Below are positions 55,300-64,000 of a stretch of DNA of 64,000 nt, piece by piece. This DNA comes from Notospermus geniculatus (lineage: Eukaryota > Nemertea > Pilidiophora > Heteronemertea > Lineidae): NCBI GenBank assembly GCA_002633025.1, contig NMRB01000378.1, forward strand, positions 281,272 through 345,271, read 5' to 3'. The notes under the pieces are model-generated. The model was not told the DNA's origin, did not search any database, and worked only from the letters and a program-made list of their open reading frames with translations. Every line of letters starts with the position of its first letter. Position 1 is the stretch's first letter. The position numbers were made by a program, and so were the translations under genes.

Positions 55300-56721
55300 T
55301 AGGTTTAGGCATGGCTAGGCATAAATTATAATGTGCAACTTCGAATGAATGTGTGCGCCAGCTACTGCTTGTGGTGGTGGTGGTAGTGCGAGGGTGGTGG
55401 TGGTGGGGGGGATGGGGGATGCTGGCCATGTTTAGCATTGTCATGAGTATCATTATGATACTCATGATGTGCTGCTGTTTGTATGTCCTAATCTTACGCA
55501 GTTAGTCAACTATAGAAGAGACATGAAAATTTGGTCACCAAAAATTTTAATGTGCTTTCTGTGTTCTTTTCTTTGCAGATGTCCTGTCTTGACGTTTCCT
55601 TCAGTTGAAGAACACTTGCAAAATAAATTTCAAAAGAACTAACTTGCAAAAGAAATAACAGAAGAACTTGCAAACGATCATCATTGTCAACTATTTTTAC
55701 CGGTACCTGATACGAAATCATCCTCTTGTAATCCTCCTGTTCTCAATAAACAACAAATTTACACACAATGTCTTCTCTACCTCAGAAACAGTTTCCACTA
55801 CACTAGCCACTCCGAACAACTGTTACAAAGTCAGCTGAGCGCAAGGCCCATGGGCCTCTTGTTCTACGCGAAGTTATTGCGTTAGGGGTATAGTCGTCTT
55901 CAGGTTTCGCAAAGGGGTAAATGTCTACCTGGGCCTATGGTCCGTTCATCGACTATTGATCATATGGCCGAGGTTACAGGAAAGGCACATAGGGCCATGA
56001 CACGTCAACATTCGGTGACGAGGAATATTTGTGAGGAGTCGTCTGCTTGTTTTGGTGTATTTCGGCTACTTTTGAATATAAGGATGTGTAAGGTGGGCAT
56101 TCATACTACTGTTTTCCATCTTTTTTCATTTCTGCCTCGGTTCTCATATTTGCTAGGCCTAAATTGGGGTGTTTTGTTCATCTCTTAGCTCAGTGTGTGC
56201 ATGCATGTTCCGGAGGCCTATGGATAGGCGGGGCCCGATAGGTGAAACGTCTGGCAAGTGAATGCTGTAGGCTAATTTTTGAGTTTATGATAGTCGTGTC
56301 AGGCCTAGACGTATAACCGGCTTCTCTTATATTTGTTTTATTACAGCTCTTTCGCCTTTTCATGAGATGGGCGTGTACTGTCTGTATAGCCAGTACATAC
56401 CGATGGCCTACATGGGCTTCTGGTATGTAGGCCTACATGCACATGTACAAACAGCGTGACTTCCACTTGTTCATGGTCAGGACGCAAATAAGCTGCTGCC
56501 ATCTACATGCTTGGGTACTCTATCATGTTTGGAGTCCCGCCAAAACATGGCGGATGTCCCAGGTTATTTCAGACACTGCCCGCGCTGTGGCGCGCGTGTT
56601 TCTTTAAAACATGAGAGGCCCTGGTTTTATGCATGCAGTTCAGCTTTAAGTACCTTTAATATGAATCTCAAGATAAGCACCCCACCTGGCTTAGCGGTGC
56701 ACTTCTGGTTTAAGGGGTCTT
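55300..56721. other. Intergenic stretch
   Basis: GGT run at 55371-55405. The segment 55500-55765 ends with AATAAA (55745) and may be transcript tail sequence, but no gene is seen. GTAGGCCTAC-type palindromes recur near 56404-56440. Confidence 0.5.
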
Positions 56722-56935
56722 AAAGCTGACGTCTCCGAACAAAAAGCCCCCATGCGACGAGCAAGAGAATTGCAAACGCCCTGCAGACATCTCAACGAAG
56801 GCTCAGAACATGATATACGCCCACGACGCCAGGAGGGCACCACCTTATTTGTCTTCAGGCAACAGAACTGTCAACATCTCCGCATACCTCTTACACTACT
56901 CAAAGAAAGAAAATTATACTCGTTTATACTTATAG

Positions 56936-57000
56936 ACGGATTCGAGCCGCCCATCTTCTGATTTGTAATCCACCGCTCTATCAACTCGACCAACGATCCA
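56936..57000 (-). repeat. tRNA-like sequence inside the TIR element
   Basis: Minus strand has GTTGGTCGAGTTGATAGAGC, an A-box-like start, and later GGCTCGAATCC, a B-box. The anticodon stem does not pair well, so it is a degraded tRNA or SINE head. Confidence 0.45.
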
Positions 57001-57032
57001 ACTGACAGAAACATGATTTGTGTTTGTCATAA

Positions 57033-57722
57033 GCTGTGGTTACACTACATAAATCTCCGTGCTTTCCCCGGGGATTTTGCGGTTACACCTGTAAATCGCC
57101 GAGTCTAAATAGACCCGTGTCTGAAATCCCCGTGCTTATTAGCCCCAGCGATATCGAAGGGGCAACGCCAGGGCTATTTTAAGCACGGAGATTCTATGTA
57201 GTGTAACCGCAAAATCCCCGTGTCTATTTCTAGTTCCACGCACCCCGACAGACGGCGATGCAAATTGATGAGTGAAGCGCATGCGTATAGGCTATTTCAC
57301 GCCTCCAGCAGCCACTTAATTATGCAGAAATGCCATTCTTGACACTAGAGGGCGTTCCAAATAACACCCTCTAGTATCGATCAGCCACCGCCATGTTGAA
57401 AAGAAGTGCAGCGCAATAATATGTGTAAGGATTCCTTACCATTGTGAAGCGGTCCCTAATGGTAACTCCATTAGGAGGAGTGATGCGGTCAAACATGGCG
57501 GTGACTGATCGATGACAGTGTCTATTTGTGTAACGAAGTGGAGAAAATGGGCACTGTTGTACAGTTTGCAGAATTGCCTACATGCAGTGCCCCTATCGCC
57601 GGGATACGGAACTTATTACCAATCGCATTTTAAGTAGTGTAACCGCTCGCCGTGTTTTTTCTGGTTCGGAAAAACCCCGTGTCTCAAAAACCCCGGGGAT
57701 TTTGGGTAGGTGTAACCACGGC
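57033..57722. mobile_element. Inner TIR element, 690 bp
   Basis: Ends GCTGTGGTTACAC and GTGTAACCACGGC, with CCCCGGGGATTTT subterminal on both sides. Inside, ATCGATCAGCCACCGCCATG (57376 on) and its near inverse (to 57514) form a third inverted pair. Confidence 0.8.
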
Positions 57723-57850
57723 TATAGACGTAGACCTTCGACTTACGTAATAATACTATGAATAAGAGAAAACATGTTTGAGATGTCTGCAGGCGTTTGC
57801 AATTCTCTTGCTCGTCGCATGGGGGCCTTTTGTTCGGAGACGTCAGCTTT

Positions 57851-58473
57851 GAGTTAAGAAATTTTATGAACAGATGAATACGGGGCCAGGTCAGCATGAG
57901 CATGGCGCGGCGTGCATGTGCTAGCGTCAGGCAAAGTTCAAGCACCAATATTCACATAAAATTGAACACCTGACCTTGTAATTCGATCACTCGAAGAACG
58001 CCGTACACCGGGCGGAAATATACTGAAAATGGATCGTTTTCCACGCTTTGTGAAACGAGTATACATGTATCAAATGTGTCGAAGTTTGTTTGGGTACCGT
58101 GTATGATGGTTTGCATCTGCATATTATCCATTGCCAGCTTATTCAAGCGCGGTTGTGGTGCTTTCTGAGTTTGTTTGCCGCAGTCGCAACGATCACTAAC
58201 CAGAGCTGAAACAATATGGTTGCCCTACTCAATTTTTTCGGTTTCAATACGGATTTTCTATATCATAAATTTTATCTGGATTGAATCTTGGTTCCAAAGT
58301 GACCGCCATTCGTTCTGAGGGAAACTGCGATCAGAGAAGTATTGTTCCCAGGTTTTCAGGCAGTTAAACCTGCTCACCTGGAAAGCAACACCCGGCAGAC
58401 CTGCTCTCGTAGGAGCGAGACTCCAGCGGACTTATATCGGGCGGTTTCTCACCTTTTATAAGACAGTGTAGAA
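57851..58473. other. Upstream region of the GPCR gene
   Basis: No other gene. No TATA box stands out; TTTTATAAGACAG lies 20 bp before the ATG and may belong to the leader. Confidence 0.45.
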
Positions 58474-59568
58474 ATGGAACCAGAAACCGAAAAAGATTAC
58501 GGGTTCACACCATGGACATTCAGGAGTGAAGAAAAGTCTTTGGAAAATGTAACGGAGTCCACGGCGGTATTTTCAGTGCCACACTATTTGGTGGACGTGT
58601 GTCGGCTCCTGTTAATGTATGGGTCCCCGCTAATAGTGGTACCTGGTTTGATCGGTAATACTCTGTCTTTTCTTGTCATGACCATGAAACACAATCGGAA
58701 TAGTTCAGTATGCTTCTATCTGGCGGTCCTCGCCATTGTTGATAGCTTGGTTCTTATTTTCTTTAAAGTTCTCGAGTGGATCTTGATGGAGTTTCGATTC
58801 GAGATGACAGACCTGGACTGCGGGATTAAAATGGCCTTCCTCTATGCCGTCACTCACGTTCAATCATGGCTGATCGTGGCGATATCACATGACCGTTACA
58901 TAGCAACCAAGGACCCAATGAAGGCAAATTCCGTTCTGACTGTCAGGCGATCGGTGAAAGTCTGCGCAGTTCTGTCGGTTTGCTTTTTCCCGTTTGACAT
59001 CAGCTACGTTTGGCTGAGTTCGGTGGTCCACGATCCATCAGGTAACTACATGCAGTGTATATCAATACGCCCGGACCACTTTGACCTTCTTCAGGCTATA
59101 ACAATACTAGAAGTATGCATATGCTCTGTGTTCCCTTCCGTAGTTATTTTCGTGTTGAATGTTCGCATCATCAAAATCGTTATGTCGGCCAGTAATAAGC
59201 GTGACGAAATCGGCACACAAAAGAAAAGTTTCAAATCGGAAGAAATTCGAATGACACGAATTTTGTTGGTTATTTCTTTCTTTTTCATCACGTGCTCGCT
59301 CCCAATTCATCTTGACCATCTGTTTAAGAGTTACGTTGAGGTGACCATAGACCCCGACGTTGATACACATAAACCATTCATCCTAGTAGTCAACATTTAT
59401 TGGTACAACATTTCGCTTTTGCTCGATCTAGTCTTCGGATTGCAGTACCTTCTAAACAATGCAGTGAATTTTGCTTTTTATTGTTTCTTGGGTGGCAGAT
59501 TCCGAAAAGATGTCCTCAAACTTCTAATCTGTGCGAGAATATGCCGTGCAAAGGGAATTGAGTCTTAA
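58474..59568 (+). CDS. Rhodopsin-class (class A) G protein-coupled receptor, single exon
   Basis: 364 residues, no intron. Seven hydrophobic segments at about 48-72, 81-104, 118-141, 161-184, 211-233, 262-284 and 306-334. Markers: GN of helix 1 (GLIGNTLSFLV); LAVLAIVDS in helix 2 (LAxxD pattern); a cysteine before helix 3 (DLDCGI) and one in loop 2 (MQCIS) for the disulphide; SHDRYIA at the end of helix 3; FFITCSLP in helix 6 (FxxCxLP, with the usual W replaced); NNAVNFAFYCFLG in helix 7, where NPxxY is altered to NxxNFxFY, as in several invertebrate peptide-receptor lineages. N25 (NVT) is a glycosylation site. No signal peptide. The ligand is unknown; a neuropeptide or amine receptor is likely. 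The ATG has no other in-frame ATG upstream nearby. Confidence 0.93.
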   Translation: MEPETEKDYGFTPWTFRSEEKSLENVTESTAVFSVPHYLVDVCRLLLMYGSPLIVVPGLIGNTLSFLVMTMKHNRNSSVCFYLAVLAIVDSLVLIFFKVLEWILMEFRFEMTDLDCGIKMAFLYAVTHVQSWLIVAISHDRYIATKDPMKANSVLTVRRSVKVCAVLSVCFFPFDISYVWLSSVVHDPSGNYMQCISIRPDHFDLLQAITILEVCICSVFPSVVIFVLNVRIIKIVMSASNKRDEIGTQKKSFKSEEIRMTRILLVISFFFITCSLPIHLDHLFKSYVEVTIDPDVDTHKPFILVVNIYWYNISLLLDLVFGLQYLLNNAVNFAFYCFLGGRFRKDVLKLLICARICRAKGIES

Positions 59569-60054
59569 GAAATCACAAAATTAAAATCAACCGGTTTGAT
59601 ATGGCGCAGCGTTTTTGGAACTGCCACGGGCTGCAACTGTGTGCGCTTTCGTAGGGCTTCGTGGCTCAGCACGATTCACCATCATTCGCCGCTGACTTGA
59701 CTACGACCAATCATATAGCGTCTGTAGATCACGTGACTTCAAAATGTCCATAGTTTATTGCCGCATTATTTTCTATGGGATCTTATTGCGCACGCGCGTG
59801 ACATTCTGAGGATTTCGAAAAATAACACGCAGCGGCGCAGCGATATTCTGGTCTCAGCCAATTTGGTCGGCTACGACCCAAATACTGCTGAATACATGTG
59901 AGTACAGCTGCGCAGTATTCGTCTATTTTGAGATGAGTTTTTATTTGGCTGGTGTTATTTGGCGAGCCGCGTTCTGTGCAACGATCCGGCATGTTCTGAG
60001 GTGGCGAGCCGCTCTCTGAGCAGATTTGTGTTGCGCAGTTGCACAGGTGTATCT
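59569..60054. other. Spacer after the GPCR
   Basis: No gene seen. GGCGAGCCGC occurs twice (59961 and 60003), each followed by TTCTG or TCTCTG. Confidence 0.5.
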
Positions 60055-60316
60055 CCATTTCGCCTACACCCATTTCGCCTATTCACCATTTCGCCTACAC
60101 CCATTTCGCCTACACCCACTTCGCCTATTCTCCATTTCGCCTATTCCCCATTTCGCCTATTCTCCATTTGGCCTACTCAGCATTTCGCCTACACCCATTT
60201 CGCCTATTCACCATTTTGCCTACACCCATTTCGCCTATTCACCATTTCGCCTACACCCATTTCGCCTACTCACCATTTTGCCTACACCCATGTCGCCTAC
60301 TCACCATTTCACCATA
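60055..60316 (+). repeat. 15-bp minisatellite, left arm
   Basis: About 17 units of CCATTTCGCCTAYWC. Units end in CACC or TTCA in a mixed order. Confidence 0.92.
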
Positions 60317-61130
60317 AATGTATGTTTTTTCAAAGCACTGAACAAACCCAGTAATTCTTTTGGCAACAAAAGTTGGGTGAAAATCAATTTAAAAATTCAT
60401 GCGAATCAATACTGTTGAATCAGTTTGTGAGCCCAAGGCCCTGGTAGACATGGTAGAGTCAGGACTAACTATCTAATGATCTGGGATCTCAAGGGATCCC
60501 TAGTCTGTGGGTTTCTCTATGTATAAGAAAGCTCCCTTGACTGGTCTTTTCATTTTCAATTTGCAAGATGGAGGATCAGGCAGTAACATTTGTACCGACT
60601 AGCAAAGGGGAGAACACCTGATATAATCGGGACAATAAATTTCGATTAAACCGCCGTTCGAATGAAGGAAAGCGATATTGGAAGTGTTGTCTGGAAACAT
60701 GTCGAGCAACAACAGCGACAGATGAAAATAATACGTAATTGAGATCCCAGATGTCTGGGTGGAGGTGTTGTCAATAATAAAGAAGCTGGTCATCTACAGG
60801 TACATCTGGGGGAAGCCATGAAGCCATGTGAGCCTGGTGCATAGATACACATGCCCAAGGGATTCATGAATGGACCAATAAGTTCTTTTTTATTGATTGT
60901 CATCCACAATGTAATTAATGGGTCCAAATTAATGTTTAACACAAATAGATACCGGTAATTAGATAGTTAGGCCTGACTCTATACCAGGGCCTTGGGCTCA
61001 CAAACTAATTGAACAGTATTGCTTCCCTTGAATTTTTAAATTGATTTTCACCAAACCTTTGTTGCCAAAAGAATTACTGGGCTTTGAAAATACATATTAC
61101 ATCTTTATATGACATTTTTAACAGTGTATT

Positions 61131-61428
61131 GGTGAAATGGTGAATAGGCGAAACGGGTGTAGGCGAAATGGTGAATAGGCGAAATGGGTGTAGGCGAAAT
61201 GGTGAGTAGGCGAAATGGGTGTAGGCCAAATGGGGAATAGGCGAAATGGGGAATAGGCGAAATGGAAAATAGGCGAAATGGGGAATAGGCGAAATGGAGA
61301 ATAGGCGAAATGGAGAATAGGCGAAATGGAAGTAGGCGAAATGGGTGTAGGCGAAATGGGGAATAGGCGAAATGGTTACATTTTGTAGGCGAAATGGTGA
61401 ATAGGCGAAATGAGTGTAGGCGAAATGG
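61131..61428 (-). repeat. 15-bp minisatellite, right arm
   Basis: About 20 units, inverse of the left arm. The order of ACAC and ATTC subtypes differs from the left arm and there is one insertion (TTACATTTTG near 61376), so the arms changed independently in unit number. Confidence 0.92.
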
Positions 61429-61627
61429 GTATAAACCGTTGCACAGCGAGCCGGATGGATATGCAGTGAACAAATTTAGCCTTGCTCAGCGAGCGGATGG
61501 GCCACATTACTTATTCATGATGAGGTGTTGGCGAGTGGCTCTCTCTGCAACCACCAAAAAAGGAGAAAAAAGAAAAGGCCAAAAGAAAAAACACAGGACA
61601 CAGGAAAAGCGGTGAAAAAAAAGTTGT

Positions 61628-61700
61628 CCCAGGCGAGAGTCGAACCGGGGACCTGACGTTTACCAGGCAAACGCTCTAGCCGACTGAGCTACCGAGACAG
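61628..61700 (-). tRNA. tRNA-like sequence, probably tRNA pseudogene or SINE head
   Basis: Minus strand: acceptor GTCTCGG/CCTGGGAC pairs over seven positions with two wobbles; D arm with GGTAGCTCAGTCGGCTAGAG (A box); anticodon stem CGTTT/AAACG with a seven-base loop GCCTGGT, which lacks U33; T arm GGTTCGACTC (B box) with two mispairs. The A and B boxes are canonical. Anticodon cannot be assigned safely (GGT would be Thr in a related fold). No CCA is encoded. Confidence 0.5.
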
Positions 61701-62900
61701 CTTGCACGATCGGGGTTTCATTGGCCAATGTTGAGCGGTGGTTATGAGTATTCATTGTTTGCTTGCCGTCCAAGACCAATTTCTGTGTTTGCAAGCATTT
61801 TGCTTGTCAAATAACCACTTCAATAGTCATTTTTCTTTTAAAATCAACAAAACTTGGCCAAGAACTGGCATAAGCCGGAGGCCCCACTACTTTTTTCACC
61901 GATATTTGATCGAGGTGGAAGAGGCCTGTCGAGTTTCCAAATCGTGGACGTGTATCCTCTGTGTTCAACAATGACCTTTCCCATCAGCCAATTATTCTAC
62001 TCCTTAGTGAGTAACAGGCGTTCTGATTGGTTCCAACGTTCTTGCCCTCGACTGTGGTGGGAAGGGCGATCATCGAATCCGCCATTTTGCTGTTTTGAGT
62101 GCGTTTTGTTATCTCGATTTTCATTGGTCGCTGCGGTGCATAACTAATTACCTCGGCGCGCTATCCAAGCTGAAACAAAGTGACTACACAGAGATCTGGG
62201 CTCGCCGAAGTCAGATATTTAGGGCATTAAGACACACTTTGAGACAAAAATTACCTTGATTTTTGATAAAATGAATTTCTGGCATAAGTTTGAAATTCCC
62301 ATTAAAAAGTGTGATTTTTTATCGGTCATTTCATCGGAACGAAACCAACGTCACTTTAAAGCCTGCTTGTTTCCCAGCAAAATGCTTTTTTTCAGGTTTG
62401 AAAAATTCGGTGGTGAACAAAAGTTACAGAGCATTTTCCAATGTGAAGTTCGTTCGGTTTTCCAGTCAAGTCAGGCTATTCCTTCTGCCTCATTTAGATC
62501 TACCCAGCCTGTTGAATATTGTGAATAGGCCTTTTCATGGCCTGGTCAAGCCCCCGTCACATATCCACTCCGGGGCCCGTACGGCGAATAAAAACAGACA
62601 TTTTGGTCAATTTCTACGGTGCCCAGTTTGATCCAGTCTAATTTCACTCATCTATTGAGGCGATTTCGGCATAGTTCATCTTAGATCCGAGTTTCAGTCT
62701 CTAAAATCCACAGCAAGCCACTGGGTTGGGAAAATCGTACGGGGCCCGGTGCGTTTGTGACCTAGGCTTCGACAATATTTACTCTTGATGACACTCTATC
62801 GAGTAATCCAAGGCCACCCGTCATTTGTGTGGGATGAGTGGCGGTGTTACCTTTCGTAACTCATTCTCACCAATGAAGGCAGGAGACCCTACGAACCTCT
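61701..62900. other. Intergenic stretch
   Basis: No gene supported. Open frames at 61738-62147 and 62256-62631 have no family features. Confidence 0.5.
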
Positions 62901-63033
62901 AAGGCTTCCCTTACATAGAAGTATTCGGTATACGAAAACGCCGGTTAACAAAGGCATTCCGAGGATTCACCACCGTGAAGCCATTGTAAACCTGCGTTTT
63001 CGTATACCGTATACTTCGATGTAAAGGAAGCCT
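62901..63033. mobile_element. Palindromic MITE, tandem copy 1
   Basis: TAAGGCTTCCCTTACATAG at the left, GTAAAGGAAGCCTA at the right, with CGGTATACGAAAA/TTTTCGTATACCG inside. About 133 bp, TA at both borders. Confidence 0.88.
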
Positions 63034-63167
63034 AAGGCCTCCTGTACATAGAACTATACGGTATACGAAAAGGCCAGTTAACAAAGGCTTCCCGAGGATT
63101 CACGACCGTGAAACCACTGTTAACCGGCATTTTCGTATACCGTATACTTCTATGTAACGGAAGCCTT
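63034..63167. mobile_element. Palindromic MITE, tandem copy 2
   Basis: Same family; it starts immediately where copy 1 ends, sharing the border TA, and ends GGAAGCCTTA. Inner stem CGGTATACGAAAA/TTTTCGTATACCG kept. About 134 bp. Confidence 0.88.
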
Positions 63168-63368
63168 ATGGAATTGACGCCATTTACTAACTTCACCTAC
63201 GATGAATGGGACTCATTATTTCGTGAGCTTGATCTTGGGACAATAGGGAGGTTTCGCAAGCGCCCGGTTAGGCCATACGACGACGTTTATCTATTGTTTG
63301 GGTATACCCACACAATAGATAGAGTAGTTCCTCGCATACCTCGCCGTCAATCTCTGGCTCGTTTCTGA
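63168..63368 (+). other. Short open frame, unrecognised
   Basis: The ATG at 63168 gives 66 residues (starting MELTPFTNFTYDEWDSLF, with basic RRQSLARF at the end). It lies directly after the MITE. The composition is protein-like but there is no known domain and no splice evidence. Confidence 0.25.
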
Positions 63369-63457
63369 AATTTTCTAAGTCTAACAAAGATGTCAATTTT
63401 TGCCGTCACAATAGGCATGGTCACCAGGCCTCAAAGGACGAACGAGCTGATACCTGT

Positions 63458-64000
63458 CGCTTATCGCGTGACACGGCTTACTACATGTATTACGAGAAGG
63501 CAATCAATCGTGGAGGACCAGCAATATTGGGAATGGTTACGTTCTTAATTCGGCATTGTGCCCCTTTGTGGGCTGAATTTTTCTCTCCTTTAAAGACATT
63601 CATCATTGTAACGCTTATCGCGTGACACGCTTACTACATGTATTACGAGAAGGCAATCGATCGTGGAGGACCAGCAATATTGGGAATGGTTACGTTCTTA
63701 ATTCGGCATTGTGCCCCTTTGTGGGCTGAATTTTTCTCTCCTTTAAAGACATTCATCATTGTAACGCTTATCGCGTGACACGCTTACTACATGTATTACG
63801 AGAAGGCAATCGATCGTGGAGGACCAGCAATATTGGGAATGGTTACGTTCTTAATTCGGCATTGTGCCCCTTTGTGGGCTGAATTTTTCTCTCCTTTAAA
63901 GACATTCATCATTGTAACGCTTATCGCGTGACACGCTTACTACATGTATTACGAGAAGGCAATCGATCGTGGAGGACCAGCAATATTGGGAATGGTTACG
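63458..64000 (+). repeat. Tandem satellite, 153-bp unit
   Basis: Units start at 63458, 63612, 63765 and 63918 (marker CGCTTATCGCGTGACAC) and run off the window end. Units are nearly identical; the first has one extra base and a few substitutions. The array likely continues to the right. Confidence 0.95.

Larger units (their letters stand above)
56722..57850. mobile_element. TIR element with 73-74 bp ends, containing another TIR element
   Basis: Left end 56722-56795 and right end 57778-57850 differ by about one substitution and one indel (AAAGCTGACGTCTCCGAAC...). A second element fills 57033-57722. Confidence 0.9.
60055..61428. mobile_element. Foldback element with minisatellite arms (TU-like organisation)
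   Basis: Left arm: array 60055-60316 of the 15-bp unit CCATTTCGCCTACAC / CCATTTCGCCTATTC, then about 160 bp of unique sequence. Right arm: the same unique sequence inverted (60955-61115) and the array inverted (61131-61428). The centre is about 475 bp. No coding. Sea urchin TU elements have this plan, with outer arm domains of 15-bp repeats; sequence identity to them is not claimed. Confidence 0.88.

Noticed and set aside
60026-60418. 130-codon frame with repeated FAYTH and HFAYSPF units
   Set aside because: It is translation of the 15-bp minisatellite; all three frames are open for the same reason.
61738-62147. Open frames near the tRNA-like sequence
   Set aside because: Overlapping frames with no protein features.

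Overview
The window looks like draft assembly (a 43-base N run at 16482-16524 and single Ns at 36688 and 25016) from a marine invertebrate animal, either an invertebrate deuterostome or a lophotrochozoan. The reasons are spliced genes with GT-AG introns, a DIRS-order retroelement with split direct repeats, a gypsy element, a Helitron end, many inverted-repeat elements and two megasatellite-like repeat families common in such genomes. I cannot name the species. Host coding sequence is a small fraction; most of the window is mobile DNA, much of it nested.

Layout. 0.3-4.2 kb (-): a Ty3/gypsy gag-pol reading frame with a candidate tRNA-Leu primer site. 4.2-11.1 kb: a short-TIR element, a long imperfect hairpin, a solo-LTR-like promoter, and a duplicated block that carries a PAN/apple-like exon. 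11.5-12.9 kb: an unrecognised coding region interrupted by one stop codon and a TIR element. 12.9-24.6 kb: a chain of TIR elements (one flanked by TTAA), a decayed Helitron with a textbook 3' terminus, and a tandem pair of 1.35-1.4 kb TIR elements, one holding a LINE fragment; then a GATGA-rich simple array. 24.6-26.0 kb: tandem units of about 145 bp. 26.1-32.2 kb: a complete 6.04-kb Ngaro/PAT-like retrotransposon with gag, RT-RNase H and tyrosine recombinase all open and with A1...B1-A2-B2 split direct repeats.

34.8-52.6 kb holds a cluster of three UNC-93-family genes on the + strand: a 5'-truncated copy (exons 4-7, 35.4-38.0 kb), an intact seven-exon gene coding for 521 residues (44.25-49.16 kb) and a broken copy (exons 1-5, 50.7-52.6 kb). 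The first two share introns as well as exons, so that duplication is recent. Two palindromic mini-elements sit in the intact gene, one beginning within a few bases of the exon-3 splice donor.

52.9-58 kb is a set of nested TIR elements. 58.5-59.6 kb is an intact single-exon rhodopsin-class GPCR. 60.05-61.43 kb is a foldback element whose inverted ends are arrays of a 15-bp minisatellite, recalling the organisation of sea urchin TU elements. A tRNA-like sequence lies at 61.6 kb, a head-to-tail pair of short palindromic elements at 62.9-63.2 kb, and a 153-bp satellite runs off the right end.

The host genes do not form a pathway: UNC-93 proteins are multi-pass membrane proteins of the major facilitator type and the GPCR is an orphan receptor. 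The main biology here is transposon ecology: nested insertions, hairpin elements and local gene duplication.
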